A stretch of DNA of 64,000 bases from Phytophthora hibernalis. Its lineage: Eukaryota; Oomycota; Peronosporomycetes; Peronosporales; Peronosporaceae. The notes under the pieces are model-generated. The model saw only the letters and a program-made list of their open reading frames with translations, made no database searches and was not told the origin of the DNA. Location of the stretch: positions 310,001 to 374,000 of the forward strand of contig JAAKBF010000007.1 in NCBI GenBank assembly GCA_012656075.1, read 5' to 3'. Below, piece by piece: positions 12,422 through 24,393 of the stretch (position 1 is its first letter; each line of letters starts with the position of its first letter). A program made the position numbers and the translations under genes.

Positions 12422-13848
12422 TTACTTGTCCTGCTCCTGCTCGTCATCTTCCTCCTCTTCAACGGCGTCTTCATCTTCACCAGCCTCCGCTTCGGCTTCT
12501 ACGGCGTCATCCTCCGTGACCAAGCCCTTGTTCCACAGTTGACGACCTGCGTGGACAACACACGTTACGTTAGACAAGAAAGCAGTGTTGTGCCAGGCTG
12601 AGGCTGCAGTACCTGAGAGCTTCGCCGTGGCCTCGTCCTTGACGGAGGCCTTCGTCTTGACCTGCGTCTCCAAATCGAAGTTCGCTTTCCAGGCGGCGAA
12701 CGACTCGACTGTCACTGGCGTGCCTATGATGCGAAGACAGCACGAAGTTTAGGGATTCCGCAGTCGCCATGAACCAACATGAGCGATATCTTACCATGGA
12801 ACTCGCGCCGAGTCTCCTCAGCATGCGCTTGATCCTGTACAGTTCAATCACAAAGGCCGTACGTTAGCAGCTGCGAGCTTGATGGGCTAGCACAAGATCT
12901 CCCACTCACCTGCTCTAGTTTGTCCGCCTCCACCTTATCCTCCTTCTTTTTCTTCTGCTCCATGCGACGCAGCATCTCCTGGTGCTCCGATCCATCCTGT
13001 CAAAACCAGCATAGATTCACAAGATTCACCTTGTCAGCATCTTCACATCAAACAGCATCAACGCCGTCATTTTGTCCAGCGTACATTTCCCTCGCGGTTG
13101 TTCTCCACTAAATATTCGCGCACTGCCTCGCACAGCGTGTACATCATGGCCATGCCCATGTTCTCCTCGACCTGCTGAGCCAGTAGCTGCCTGATCTCCT
13201 TCAGCTGACTGTCCGCCAGGCCCTTCTTCACGATAATATCAAGCTGCACAAGAACAAAACCACATCGTCCATCCCAATTAGCCTCGCAAAGTCACAATTA
13301 TCCCGCTGCAAGCAACACCACCAACCTTCGGCTCCACGTCCGGGTACGTGTCAGGAATCTCCGCCTTCAGCAGCATCTCCACTGCATTCAAAAACGAGCA
13401 CCATGACACCAAACCACGTTGTTAGCTATTGAATCCACAGATTAATAGCCACAAACCATGGTGGATGGCAGCACCACGCACCAAAGTTGTTCTCGCCGTC
13501 CTGGTTGGGCACCACATGCACCTGGAAGGTCAGCGGCTCGTCCGACAGCTCTGCAATCACCACCACAATTAATACCTTCAACATTGCAACCAAAATGCAG
13601 AAGTTTTAAGCCGCCGAACGCACTGGTGAAGTCGTCCATGTAGATGGCCTCGAGGGCCTCTACCTCCATGGCCTGCTCCTCCTTGTAATCTGCGCTCAAA
13701 ACCAATCAAACAGCAGCAAAGTTCGCGTCAATCCCTCGAATCCACCTGCATCTCGCATTCTCGAAACAGAAACCGAGTATCCACGCCCTGTACAGCTCCA
13801 CAGCGGCGCGGGTATCGTCCACAGACATATCCCATTCGTACCAGTCAT
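12422..13848 (-). CDS. RWD-domain protein (RWDD1/DFRP2-Gir2 type)
   Basis: An RWD fold with an acidic C-terminus, like the DRG-binding DFRP2/Gir2 proteins linked to translation and Gcn2 control (family knowledge). Exons on the minus strand read MTD/YKEEQAMEVEALEAIYMDDF, then a Pro-rich RWD core (EPLTFQVHVVPNQDGENNF, IPDTYPDVEPK), a long helix (LKEIRQLLAQQVEENMGMAM), and a tail that is almost all Glu/Asp. The first coding exon is only 7 nt (13848-13842, ATGACTG, donor GTACGA), joined to 13689. This restores the conserved MTDYxEEQ start. The later exons are short with clean GT-AG borders. Confidence 0.85.
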
Positions 13849-13984
13849 CTCGATGGTAAAGTGCCCCTTCCAGCTGGTGATTGGTCGAATGTCAATTTAT
13901 GTGTGTCCCCTTCCTGCGGGTGATTGGTCAAATATCCTATGCATCTGCTGATTGGCTACATATCGTGCCGTTATAATAATCGCC

Positions 13985-16297
13985 ATGATGGACGAGAACT
14001 ATAAGCTCGCCAAGGAGGCCTTCGTGGCAGGCCTCCAAGGCTCCAGCGTACGCGAAGTTTTCCTGGTTTTCGCGATAGCACCAGTGCGTATTGACTTGCA
14101 GCTGCTGTGACGGTGGAATGGGGCTCCACCGCTAAGAATTCGAGTCGGGGAGGCTAAAATGCGCCGTTGTGGCGTTGTATAGGGGAGCTTGTGGCTCTAT
14201 TCGGAGCTGCTGCTGCTGCTGGAGGTCGTAGGCATCCGACAAATTGGATCCGGTAACTTTGTACGTAAATAATGATATGATGGCAATTCTAGGAGCTTCT
14301 GGAGTGATGCAGCGGGGTAATGATGCAATAATCCGGTTGACGTGGCAGAACTTAGCGGCGACGATCTTGCTGGAGTTTCTGGTGACGGTGGTGCCGACGA
14401 TGATCGGATTTAGCTTCGCAGAGTATGCAGTACCGCTGCTAGTGATGGTGTACGCTTTGGCGGCGATGCTGTGCGCTCTGTCGCGGTTTCATGCCAAGGA
14501 GTACATCCACAAGCACTGCAGGAAGGAGAAGATGAACCAATTGCTCGAGAAGGAACTGCCGTTCCTGACCAATTTCCGAGCGCAGATTATGATCTCTACG
14601 TGCGTTGTTGAAATCTATGTGATATATGTGCTGGTGCTGATGGTTGTTGCTGTACCTGGTGCTGGCGGACGTGGCGGCACAGGTGCTTCGCGATTCTGGC
14701 AGTTGACTTCACGGTATTTCCTCGTCGCTTTGCCAAGACGGAAAACTACGGTTTTAGTGTGGTATGCACAACCTCCCCTGTGTTTGTTTTGCTGTAAGCT
14801 CAGCAACAGCTAACTGAATGAGGCTGTGGTGGCGTAGATGGACATCGGGGTAGGTGCTTTTATCGTGTCGTCGGCGATCACGTCAGCCCCTGCTCGTCAG
14901 GCCCGCCCTAGCCCAAGCTCGAAGAGGTGCGTTGCAAAGAATTTTCAAAAACAATTGCACTACAATCTCATATGGTAGTGAAGTAAGGATGAATTGTTGT
15001 GTGTACACTTGGTCAAAGCAGGCCTTCTTCCGAGCTCAAGATAACGTCAAGCTTTTTAAGCAAATGTTATGCTTTCCTCCGACCAATTGCTCTTGTACTG
15101 GTCTTTGGGATAGCGAGATTCCTGACGGTCAAAGGCGTCAACTACCAGGTATGGCTTTCTTTTGCTAAGATAGCAAGGCTATCTATTAACCTCGAGTGTG
15201 TTTGAAAAGGAGCACGTGTCGGAGTACGGGGTGCACTGGAACTTCTACTTTACCCTTGCAGGCGTGTACTTGATGTACTCTTTTTGCAAGTTTTTGGCAA
15301 ATGGGCGACGAGCCCCGTAGCGGCGATTTTGATTGCCTTCGGTATGCAACCTGCGTGCAGGCAGGCATCAGCACGACTTATTTTCTGATCGATCGATGGT
15401 GTTTTGATGATCCTACAGGCTATCAAATGTATCTTTCTCAGTATGGTGGTGAAGAATATATCCTCGATGCGCCTCGGGACAACTTGATGAGCCAGAACCG
15501 CGAAGGAATCCTCAGTCTGGCAGGTAAAAGTCATTTTTCTGTGAATATTTATCGCGGTAACAAACGGGAAGGGTAAACTGACTTGCAATTTATGAATTAT
15601 GAATTCATACGCCTCGCCCAGGTTACTCCTCGCTCTACATGCTTGCAGTCTACGCCGGCCAAAGCATTTTCAGCTACATGGACGCCAACGGAGCGAAACT
15701 GCACCGCAACATGAGGTGGCTTGTGATCTCGCTATTTGCTGTGGCCGGACTGCTGTGGCTGTCGACGTTCCTCTCCGTGCGGCTTGTTGCACGTCCGTCG
15801 CGTCGAATGGTACGCATCTGTTTTTCTGCTTTTTCAATGACTGACATGTTGCTGTATTGGACTGCAGTTGAACTTGTCGTACTTGCTGTGGGTCATGGCC
15901 CAGTCGATCACTCTGTTGGCGCTCTACTGCGGCATCCAAACTCTCAGGTGCCGTGCTTCTTTATTAGGGCAGCTCTCAACCCACAACTTGTTCTGCTAAC
16001 CTATCATCTTTGCTTACAGCATGCTGGCTAGGGTTCCTCTCCTCTTCCAGGGCATCAACCACAACCAGCTCTTCGTCTTCATCGTGGTACGTTTGTTACA
16101 GTATCCAACCCGTCACGCAGGAGCTAATCATGTCTCCTGCGGTCCAGGCCAATCTGATGACGGGCGCCGTCAACTTGAGTATGCACACCATCAACACGGA
16201 GCCTTCCATCGCCTGCGTCGTGCTGCTCGCGTACATGCTAGTGGTCTGCATGCTTGCCTCGACGCTACAGCACGTTGGCGTCCGCATCAAGCTCTGA
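13985..16297 (+). CDS. GWT1: GPI-anchored wall transfer protein / PIG-W inositol acyltransferase
   Basis: Multi-pass ER membrane enzyme that acylates inositol of GlcN-PI during GPI-anchor synthesis. The N-terminus MMDENYKLAKEAFVAGLQGS matches the KExFVSxLxG opening of GWT1/PIG-W. About eight exons carry successive hydrophobic segments. Recognisable blocks are AVDFTVFPRRFAKTENYG (about 14700), GIARFLTVKGVNYQ, EYGVHWNFYFTLAG (about 15225), LDAPRDNLMSQNREGILSL (about 15465), NRxMRWL (15700) and QLFVFIVANLMTGAVNLSM (16070-16190). The order and motifs are those of the family. Exon borders in 14040-14240 and 14760-14990 are not resolved. Confidence 0.9.
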
Positions 16298-16597
16298 CGT
16301 ACTTGTGTACCCGAAAATTGGTACTGTGTACCGCGAATTAACGATTAATTCCACCCAGAAAAATGCCGCTAGTTTCCGTGGCTCCTGTCCGGGTCTCTGT
16401 TCGATGATGCAGACCATCAGAATCCGGCACCACCAACCGAGTTTGACACGCGTGTAGCGCCAATACAAAAACACGCCGCACAATAACAATAGGTAAAGCA
16501 CGAATGCGGTCGCTTCTGGCGAGAACGTCGTGGCCGTCACAGACCAGCGATTGCTAAGCTGGCTACAAAGAGATGAGGCCGGGCTTCCGAGCCACAC
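16265..16597 (-). CDS. Possible small membrane protein
   Basis: An ORF of 110 codons overlapping the last 33 bases of GWT1 on the other strand. It has one strong hydrophobic segment (AFVLYLLLLCGVFLYW) followed by a basic residue cluster, a plausible single-pass membrane protein. I know of no homologue, and the rest of 16598-16934 is empty. It may be a chance frame. Confidence 0.25.
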   Translation of the reverse strand: MWLGSPASSLCSQLSNRWSVTATTFSPEATAFVLYLLLLCGVFLYWRYTRVKLGWWCRILMVCIIEQRPGQEPRKLAAFFWVELIVNSRYTVPIFGYTSTSELDADANVL

Positions 16598-16934
16598 GTT
16601 TCAAGGCGATCTTCCAGCAATCTTGTGGTGTGGTGTACACCAAACCTGTATATTTATATCCCTCTTCCAAATATTACTCTAGATTTTGAACAAACAACGC
16701 AAATTTTCACTGTGACAACTAATGTACCCTTCCAATTAGTCTAAGACGTTTGATACCGTCCACTTCTCTTTACTGCCACTCTACCCGCTAAAGCCAACTC
16801 AACGACCTCATTTTAGCTGGCCAATACGGAGCCGACAGGCGCAGATGACATCACACTTCGATTCGCGCCCACGCCCGGAAGAGACCAACGGAATCTCCAC
16901 GCACGCGCCACTGCCAGTCACCATCGAAGCTACC

Positions 16935-18524
16935 ATGGCCCCCATCGAGACCGACAAGGGCGTGATCGCCACCGGTGTGTGGCTCCGCCTCCCCACTGGG
17001 CCTCAAATACCTTCCACTCACTCTTCTGTGCGTCTCTCTGACCTGTAGAAGGCCTGCACCAGCGCAAACCCGCTGCTGCTGCTGCCAGTGACAAGGACAG
17101 CGCCACGTACACGTGGCAGGACGTGGCCAAACACAACACGGCCAAGAGCGCCTGGGTTATCATCCGCGGCGTCGTGTACAACGTGACTGGTGCGTGTGTG
17201 TCAACTCTATCAAGTGTCTCCTCTTGTACTGACGCTGCTGCTTGTTGTCCCACCACCAGAATGGGCGGACCGTCACCCTGGCGGTCGTGAGCTCGTGCTG
17301 CTCCACTCTGGACGTGAGTGCACGGACACGTTCGACTCATACCACCCCTTCTCCAGCCGCGCCGACAAGATCCTGACCAAGTACGCGATTGGCAAGCTCG
17401 TTGGCGGCTCCGAGTTCCCCCAGTACAAGCCTGACACGGGATTCTACAAGGAGTGTCGCGAGCGCGTGCACCAATACTTCAAGGACAACAAGCTGGACCC
17501 GCGCAGTCCGTACTCGGGACTCTGGCGCATGATGCTCGTGGCTATTGTGGCTGTCTTCGCCTACATGGGCATGAACCAGCAGCTTCCCGGCAACATCTAC
17601 GCGCACTACGCGTGGGGCGCCCTCTTCGGCGTCTGTCAGGCGCTGCCGCTGCTGCACGTGATGCACGACGCGTCGCACGCGGCCATCACCAGCAGCCCCA
17701 CGGGCTGGAGGCTCATTGGGCGTCTTGCCATGGACTGGGTCGCCGGCGCCAACATGGTGTCGTGGCTCAACCAGCACGTGGTGGGCCACCACATCTACAC
17801 GAACGTGGCGGGCGCAGACCCTGACCTTCCGGTGGACTTCAAGAGCGACGTGCGTCGTATCGTGTACCGCCAGGTGCTGCTGCCGATCTACAAGTTCCAG
17901 CACCTATACCTGCCCCCGCTCTACGGCGTGCTCGGGCTCAAGTTCCGTGTGCAGGACATTTTCGAGACGTTCATCGCGCTCACCAACGGCCCGCTGCGCG
18001 TGAACCCGCACTCGACTGGGGACTGGGTGGAGTTGATCCTGTCCAAGGCCTTCTGGGTGTTCTACCGCATCTACATCCCGCTGGTCGTGCTGCAGGTGGA
18101 CCCCAATCGCTACTGGGGCGTCTTCTTCCTGTGCGAATTCATGACGGGCTGGTACCTGGCCTTCAACTTCCAGGTTAGCCACGTGTCCACGGCGTGTGAA
18201 TACCCGGGCGGTGACGAAGAGGTGACGGCCATCGAAGACGAGTGGGCTGTCTCGCAGGTCAAGTCGTCTGTGGACTACGGCCACGGCTCGTTCCTCACGA
18301 CGTTCCTCACCGGCGCGCTGAACTACCAGGTGACGCACCACCTCTTCCCGGGCGTCTCGCAGTACCACTACCCCGGCATCGCGCCGATCATCATCGACGT
18401 GTGCAAGAAGTACAAGGTCAACTACACGGTGCTTCCCAACTTCACGGAGGCCCTGGCTGGCCACTTGGAACACCTCGTCATTATGGGCAAGATGGGCAAG
18501 CCCGTGTCGGTCCACATGGGCTAA
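16935..18524 (+). CDS. Front-end fatty acid desaturase with cytochrome b5 domain (probable delta-5)
   Basis: ER-membrane desaturase inserting a double bond between an existing one and the carboxyl end, in arachidonate/EPA synthesis. Exons are 16935-16974, 17049-17189 and 17260-18524, all with GT-AG borders. The N-terminal cytochrome b5 domain has the heme signature HPGG (EWADRHPGGRELVLL). The three His boxes are HDASH (about 17660), HVVGHH (about 17780) and QVTHH (about 18330). The Gln in the last box marks front-end enzymes. The start MAPIETDK and the C-terminus VSVHMG resemble characterised oomycete delta-5 desaturases as I remember them; regioselectivity cannot be read from sequence alone. 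An upstream in-frame ATG exists at 16845. Confidence 0.9.
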
Positions 18525-18827
18525 GAATATGCTTTGTCGAGGCCGCCATTATTCCGCCGAGAACGCGAGTATCTTTCCTGCTGCTGCACTTGTGTCTCTG
18601 CGCGACGCTTTTGCGAACGAACTGATGATACTTCGGAGCTGCGGTGAAAGGGATCCCGAGGTTTGTGATGTGTGCATATTGGAGGTCTTGCCACCGACAA
18701 CAAGAATTCATGCTTTCATTTTGCGAGTGCAGTTTGGTCAAGTGCGTTCTTTGTTTTGAGTTGGTTGTCTCTGACGCGAGGAGCACATGGTCTATTATTA
18801 TACCGGTACATGTAAGAGCCAAAAGGG
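18525..18827. other. 3' flank of desaturase, no gene seen
   Basis: Only short frames without coding character. Probably the 3' UTR of the desaturase and intergenic DNA up to the hAT element's target site. Confidence 0.5.
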
Positions 18828-18835
18828 TTCACAAG

Positions 18836-19860
18836 TAGGGTTCGGTAGTAGTGAGCTCATTAGTAGTGTTAGTAGTGCTAATAGCACTACTACTACAAAT
18901 GATAATGATAACGAAATCAAGTGAAGCCGTTAGTAGAGCTAATCAAATTAGTAGTCGAAAAAGAGCATTAGTAGTGCTTTTAGTACTACTATCCTGATAC
19001 CCATTGAAGGATCTTCAAAGGCCGCGCATGGTGGGTGCTTTCATTTCTCTTATCCCTCGCTTACCTTCGTTCGCGAATCAATCCATGAGCTGTACCAAGA
19101 GTGCTTGTTTCTGGGAGGCCGTGCATCTCCATGCAGCGTTTACAAGAGTCCTGTGCACCCACCTTTGCAGTAACGAGCTGTGCACCTGAACGGACGTGGA
19201 TCTCTCGGAAAGGTAAAATTGTACGTGTAGTGTTTTTCTGCTGTGCCTCCTTCACGTTAAAATTAAGGCGACAAACGCGCAGGTTCTATAGCCGCAAATG
19301 CGTCCACAGGTACTTCTGTAAAGACAGTGATCTGGAGGAGTTAGTACCCTGACAAAGAGCGTCGTTTGAAAAAGGCATACTCAGGTTCAGCATGCAAAAA
19401 GAAACAGGGAAACGTTCATTTCTGGAAAGTGGAGCAGGCTTGTCAGCAAATCGACGTGTACATCTGGTTTGCCGAATTTAGACAAGATAAATGTCCTTCG
19501 GTTGTAAAACTTGCTCACACTTGGTTAGGACGGGTCTGTTCAACGGATTTTCAAGAACGAGTCTTTTCGGTAGGATCATTCGCTACGAGCTCGTTGTGGT
19601 GAAGGACCGACATTGAGTAAGCTCAACGCCAACTGATACAGCGCCAACATTTTCTTGAGCTCTGGGAATGGGAAAAGCAAGCATCGTATCAGGAAAGCAG
19701 CGCGTTAGTAGCGTTAGTAGAGCATTAGTAGTACTATTAGTGGTGCTAATACTAACGCTCTAGCCTAACTACTAATGATAATGCTAAGATCCGTTTCCAG
19801 ATCTCGTTAGTATTAGCATTAGCACTACTAATCCAAAATTGCCACTACTACCGAACCCTG
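18836..19860. mobile_element. Non-autonomous hAT-like element
   Basis: The ends are inverted copies of YAGGGTTCGGTAGTAGTG: TAGGG at 18836, and CAGGG read inward from 19860. They are flanked by an exact 8-bp direct repeat TTCACAAG (18828-18835 and 19861-19868). An 8-bp target duplication with a YAGGG terminus is the hAT signature. Both subterminal regions (about 18850-18995 and 19700-19845) are packed with short GTTAGTAG/AGTAGTGCTAAT motifs on both strands, as expected for transposase-binding sites. There is no transposase frame, so it would need a helper in trans. Confidence 0.75.
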
Positions 19861-19868
19861 TTCACAAG

Positions 19869-20382
19869 CAGCAGCAGCAAATGCCTCTGCGACTCGTCGA
19901 ACCAGAATTCATCGACAGTTCCATGAACCAGATGGTGAGTCAACCGAGGCACGATTAAAATGTACGAAAGCATGTTGTCTTCATCGGAAAATCCTTCGCA
20001 ACGAGAGCACGAATCGAGTCTCAACTTTCAATGGTCCAAACGGTGGAAGGCATCATATTGCAGTCGCGTCGCTATCGAACTTGCACCGAATGTCATGGCA
20101 ATCAACGATCGTGGCATGGAAGTCGTCAACTGCCGAATGCGCCGATCCCCTCCTTGCTCAACAATTGGGTGATCGCCCAGCATCGCTACCGATCCTGGCC
20201 CCTTCCTTGCCCCTTCATGCCAGTCCGCCCCGGTTGTCAATGTAAACCGTGTTGCCGTTCCCCTTCGTCGTGGACAACAGCGCGAACGAAGACCGATCGA
20301 GAGTCGACAGTCTCCGAATCGCTGAGCCGCGGCCACACCTCACAGGTCACAACTCAATCGCTTTGATTCGCGTGAAAGCACC
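19869..20382. other. Intergenic, upstream of AA17 gene 1
   Basis: I see short frames only and no convincing gene. It holds the promoter and 5' leader of the LPMO gene starting at 20383, without a promoter motif I would defend. Confidence 0.4.
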
Positions 20383-21629
20383 ATGGTCTCCGTTGTCTCC
20401 TCCAGGATAGCATTCGTGCCGCTGCTGCTTTTGTCAGTTGTCCGGCACTACGCCGAGGCGCACACGTGGATCGATTGCTTTGATACAGACCGCTCGAAGC
20501 TCTTCGACCAGAGTGCGTCCTATATCTTCGGCGGGTCCAGTGGTAATGGATTCTGTGAAGGCTACGGAGCAGGTTACCCTGGTCGAGGTGCCGGTGACAT
20601 TGGTACCGAATACACTTACAAATTGCTCAGGAACGAGGTGGAGACCGGCTCACCCGTCTGCCAGAACGTCGGCCCCAGCACTTACTCAGATTGGCGCAAA
20701 CGGTTGTCAGTGTCACCAGGCCAGACTGCTTACTTTGCGTACCTGCCGAATGGCCACATCGCGAAAGACAAGAAGGGCGTGGGAACTCAGCACGGAATCT
20801 ACTGGACTGGACAGGTAGGCACGTCGCTCACGTCTACGCTGGATATGACGCCGGAGCATTTGTTGGACGGACATACGATGGACTACGACGATGGTACTTG
20901 CGGTGAGACATACGACACCAATGGTAAGCCTAGTGGTCGCGCAGGTGACGGCAAGCCGTGCATCGGCTCTTTTGTTGTGCCGGAAGGAACGGCACCCGGC
21001 GTCTACAATATGGTTTGGTACTGGACGTTTTGGCTTGACAATGAGAGCGCGTACAAGGATCAACAGCAGTCGAAGGGGTACTTTGGTGCGGCATACTCGA
21101 CGTGTTTCGAACTCGAGGTGACCGGAGGTGGTGGCAACGCGACGATAGTGCAACAAACAGCACCCTCGGCTGGGTCTCCTGCTCCAGCGGCAGGCGCAAC
21201 AGTGCCAGACGCGCTTGTGGGGCAGAAGCTGCTCCGGCCGGAACGACTCCTCCTCCGGCTGCAACTTCTGTCCCGGAGGTGACACCTGCACCGACAGCAC
21301 CCGCTCCTGTCGAGGAACAGGCTCCTGGTGCACCTGCTTCGACTCCAGTGGGGACGCCAGCAGCTCCGGTCGTCACTCCAGCCCCGACAGCACCAATGGC
21401 GACCCCGGCTTCGACAGCACCTATGGTGACTCCAGTTCCGACGGCACCCATGGCAACACCGGCCCCTACAGCTCCAATGGCGACACCTGCACCAGCAACA
21501 CCCGTAGAGACCCCGGCGGTTCCTGCTCCGATAACACCCATCGAGACGCCCGCATCTCCGGCAGTGACACCCGCTCCGTCAACACCGAGTCCAGAGACAC
21601 CAGCAACAAAATGTCTGCGTCGTGCCTAA
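20383..21629 (+). CDS. AA17-type lytic polysaccharide monooxygenase 1
   Basis: Secreted copper enzyme. AA17 LPMOs of oomycetes oxidatively cleave pectin (homogalacturonan) in plant walls. The signal peptide (about residues 1-26, ending HYAEA) is cut to expose His-1 of the mature protein, which starts HTWIDCFDTDRSKLFDQ. This His is half of the copper-binding histidine brace. Conserved blocks follow: FCEGYGAGYPGRG, YSDWRKRLSV, LPNGHIAKDKK, GTQHGIYWTG, HTMDYDDGTCGE, VWYWTFWLD and KGYFGAAYSTCFELEV. The frame breaks in a G-run at 21219-21222 in the linker and resumes as a Pro/Thr/Ala-rich tail ending at 21629. Unlike the other three copies it has no hydrophobic GPI-like end. Confidence 0.9.
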
Positions 21630-22180
21630 TCATCGATCGAAGATGATGAAAAGCATATCGCGGACTAAGTCAACGTTGAAGCGCGCAGATGTTCGTCCTC
21701 AAATGAATGAGTTCAAAAGGTGATGCGTTCACCTAGACGGCTCCGAAGATACATGTACCGAATAATGCAGCCAAGCGTTGAATGTGTACAACGATGTTCA
21801 TGCGTACAGTGTATTAATACCGGTACCCGTATCTCGTTTTTTATTCTTTCGTGGTCGAAGCTGGTACATGTACACTGCACCGCGAACTTCGCGAAGCCAC
21901 CTCCATCTGAGCGGTTTGCACCAGGCTTTCTTTCTGATGCGGCACAGCCACGTGAAGTCGGGGCGATCACTTCTCAAGTCCCACATGGCAAGTCGACCAT
22001 CAACACGGAAATGGTAAGCATTCCTTTCAGCACCAAAGCTATTTCAACGACCGCAACAACAACAACGAAGTTCGTGATTTACAAATTATTCACAGCAACT
22101 TTGTGAATAATTTTGAGCTCTGATCCCGACCAGTCTGTCCCGAAATGATCAGGTCAATAAATGTGTACCAGAGCGGTACA
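21630..22180. other. Intergenic between AA17 genes 1 and 2 (left part)
   Basis: No gene seen. Several short ACATGTAC-type palindromes occur, as elsewhere in the window. Confidence 0.4.
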
Positions 22181-22332
22181 GTACAGAGGTCCCTCTCAGA
22201 AGCCGTTTAAATACCCCGATATATCCGATAACGAATCAATCTTTAAAAATCAGGTTAAAGCAGATTCCAAATTTAATCCCCGCTAAATCGCTTCAAATAT
22301 TGGACTACGTCAACTGAGAGAGACCTCTGTAC
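22181..22332. mobile_element. Short inverted-repeat element (MITE-like)
   Basis: Left arm 22181-22199 (GTACAGAGGTCCCTCTCAG) and right arm 22314-22332 are inverted copies with one mismatch, enclosing an AT-rich core of about 114 bp with no coding frame. The size and structure fit a MITE. A target duplication cannot be fixed because the arm ends in GTAC on both sides. It lies about 215 bp upstream of AA17 gene 2. Confidence 0.55.
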
Positions 22333-22547
22333 TTTACAGAACCCAGCTTTTCTAGTGCTCCCCCAGTCCTTCTCTGTGCCATTCCTACAAACCAGATCAG
22401 CCCAAACGCTAACAGTAAAAGTGTTGCTGTTTCCACACCATGTGGAACAGGCAAGCTGCAGCCGATCGGGAGACACTCTCTAAATTCTCGAGTCGGTCAG
22501 ACCTCGCTGGACAAGCAGCGATATTGCCACAAGTTAAGTGATCAACT

Positions 22548-23884
22548 ATGGTCTCCGTAATTTCGTGCACGATGGCCTTGGTGCCTCTGTTACTATTAGT
22601 GATGTCGCGCTACGCCGAAGCACACACATGGATCGACTGCATCGACACGGACCGGTCCAAACTCTACGATCAGAGCGCGTCTTACATCTTCGGTGGTGCA
22701 GGTGGCAACGGATTCTGTGAAGGCTACGGAGCAGGGTACCCGGGTCGTGGTGAAATCGACATCGGTACGGTGTATACGTACAAGATGCTCAAGAACGAGG
22801 TCGAAGCCGGCGCCACCGTTTGCCAGGCGGCCGATGCGAACACATACAGTGACTGGCGGAAGCGTCTTTCGGTGGCCCGGGTCAGACCGCGTACTTCGCG
22901 TACCTGCCAAACGGCCACATCGTCAAGGACAAGAAGGCCGTGGGTACGCAGCATGGAGTGTACTGGACAGGTCAGGTCGGCACCTCCCTGACGACGACGC
23001 TCGATATGACCCCGGAACACTTGCTGGACGGACACACCATGGACTACGACGATGGTAACTGCGGCGAGACGGTCGACTCCTATGGCAATCCAGGTGGACG
23101 TGCGGGTGACGGCAAGCCGTGCATCGGCTCGTTCGTCATTCCAGCAGGGACCGCTCCAGGCATTTACAACCTGGTCTGGTACTGGACATTTTGGCTCGAC
23201 AACGAGGCCGCGTACATTGATCAGGCGCAGGCAAAGGGATACTTTGGTGCTGCGTACTCGACGTGCTTTCAGGTGGAGGTGACAGTCGATGGCGGCAAAG
23301 CTGCAGCTCAGGTGACGGCAGCGCCCGCAGTGACACCGGCCCCGGCACCAACTCCGGCACCGACACCAGCACCAGCACCAGCACCGACCCCGGCACCAAC
23401 TCCGGCACCGGCACCAACTCCGGCACCTGCTCCGGCACCGACGGCGGCTCTGATTCCTGCGCCGGCGGCAGTCACTCCTGCCCCCCAGGCAACACCAGCT
23501 ATCGTTAAAGCAGCGGCCCCTGCGGAAATTGGCACCGTTGCGCCCGCACCGGTGGACAGCAGCGACGACGGTCTTCCACCAGCCAAATACGGCGTGGGCG
23601 ACGTCGCAACCGTGCATCCGGCCTATGACAACTCGACTAGCAACGGCTCAAGTGGAGGGTCAGCTTCAGCAAGCTCTGCATCCGATGCCGCCGAGGTCGG
23701 ACAAGAGGAACCCTCTTCACCGTCGTCGCAGTCGATGGTGGTGTCCTCTCCGGCATCAAGTTCAAGTTCAGGCTCGGGGTCGAGCACGTCTGCGGCGACG
23801 CTGGAAAGCTCGGCCAACTTCGTCAAGACCAGCGAGCGGTGGTTGGTGCTGAGCCTGGCGCTGTTGGCGGGGGCTGTGTTTTGA
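22548..23884 (+). CDS. AA17-type lytic polysaccharide monooxygenase 2, GPI-like tail
   Basis: The same architecture as gene 1: signal peptide ending SRYAEA, mature His-1 in HTWIDCIDTDRSKLYDQ, and all the conserved catalytic-domain blocks to about 23290. The linker is a run of PAPTPA units (about 23325-23450), then an Ala/Ser-rich region with a Ser/Gly stalk. The C-terminus (WLVLSLALLAGAVF) is a hydrophobic tail after a small-residue site, typical of GPI anchoring, so the enzyme may stay on the hyphal surface (inference). The frame is broken in a C-run (22876-22878) and resumes one base later. Its closest copy in the window is gene 4. Confidence 0.9.
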
Positions 23885-24393
23885 TACGGTTCAGCCTTCC
23901 CAAGCATCATTCTATGCTGGCAAACACGCGCAACTTGCAACCGGCTTCGGACCAGACCAGGCAAGTCGCAGTTGACCAACTTCATGGTTTCCAGCTGGTG
24001 ATCCATCGGGACGCCGTAAAAGCCGGGGACGTCCGCAGCATCGGATTACTTTCTTCAGTAGATAGAGGCGCTTGTCGCCTAAAGCCAATAAATATCAAAC
24101 TCGTATCACCATGAGTCTACATGTACATGCAGTCTGGAAGGTGTCGCCAACGCAGAGTCCGTCGTATCGTGACGACCCATGTGTCGGATCTCGAGGAACC
24201 GCGCGTGCCTCTCGGCCGTCCGTTCTCGGCCACGAAAGACTCGCGAAGCCATCTGGTCGCGTCGACTAAAGAGACCAAGTTAGCAAGTCTCTGTTGTGTG
24301 CGGGCTGCCTGCGTACCAGCTGGGTGATATCTGATGATCATTTGCAGCTCATTCTCCGGTCAATCGGACTCTGTATCCACGCTACTGTAGCTT

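Noticed and set aside
17337..18515. Minus-strand frames opposite the desaturase
   Set aside because: Antisense of a clear enzyme gene, with no domain of its own.
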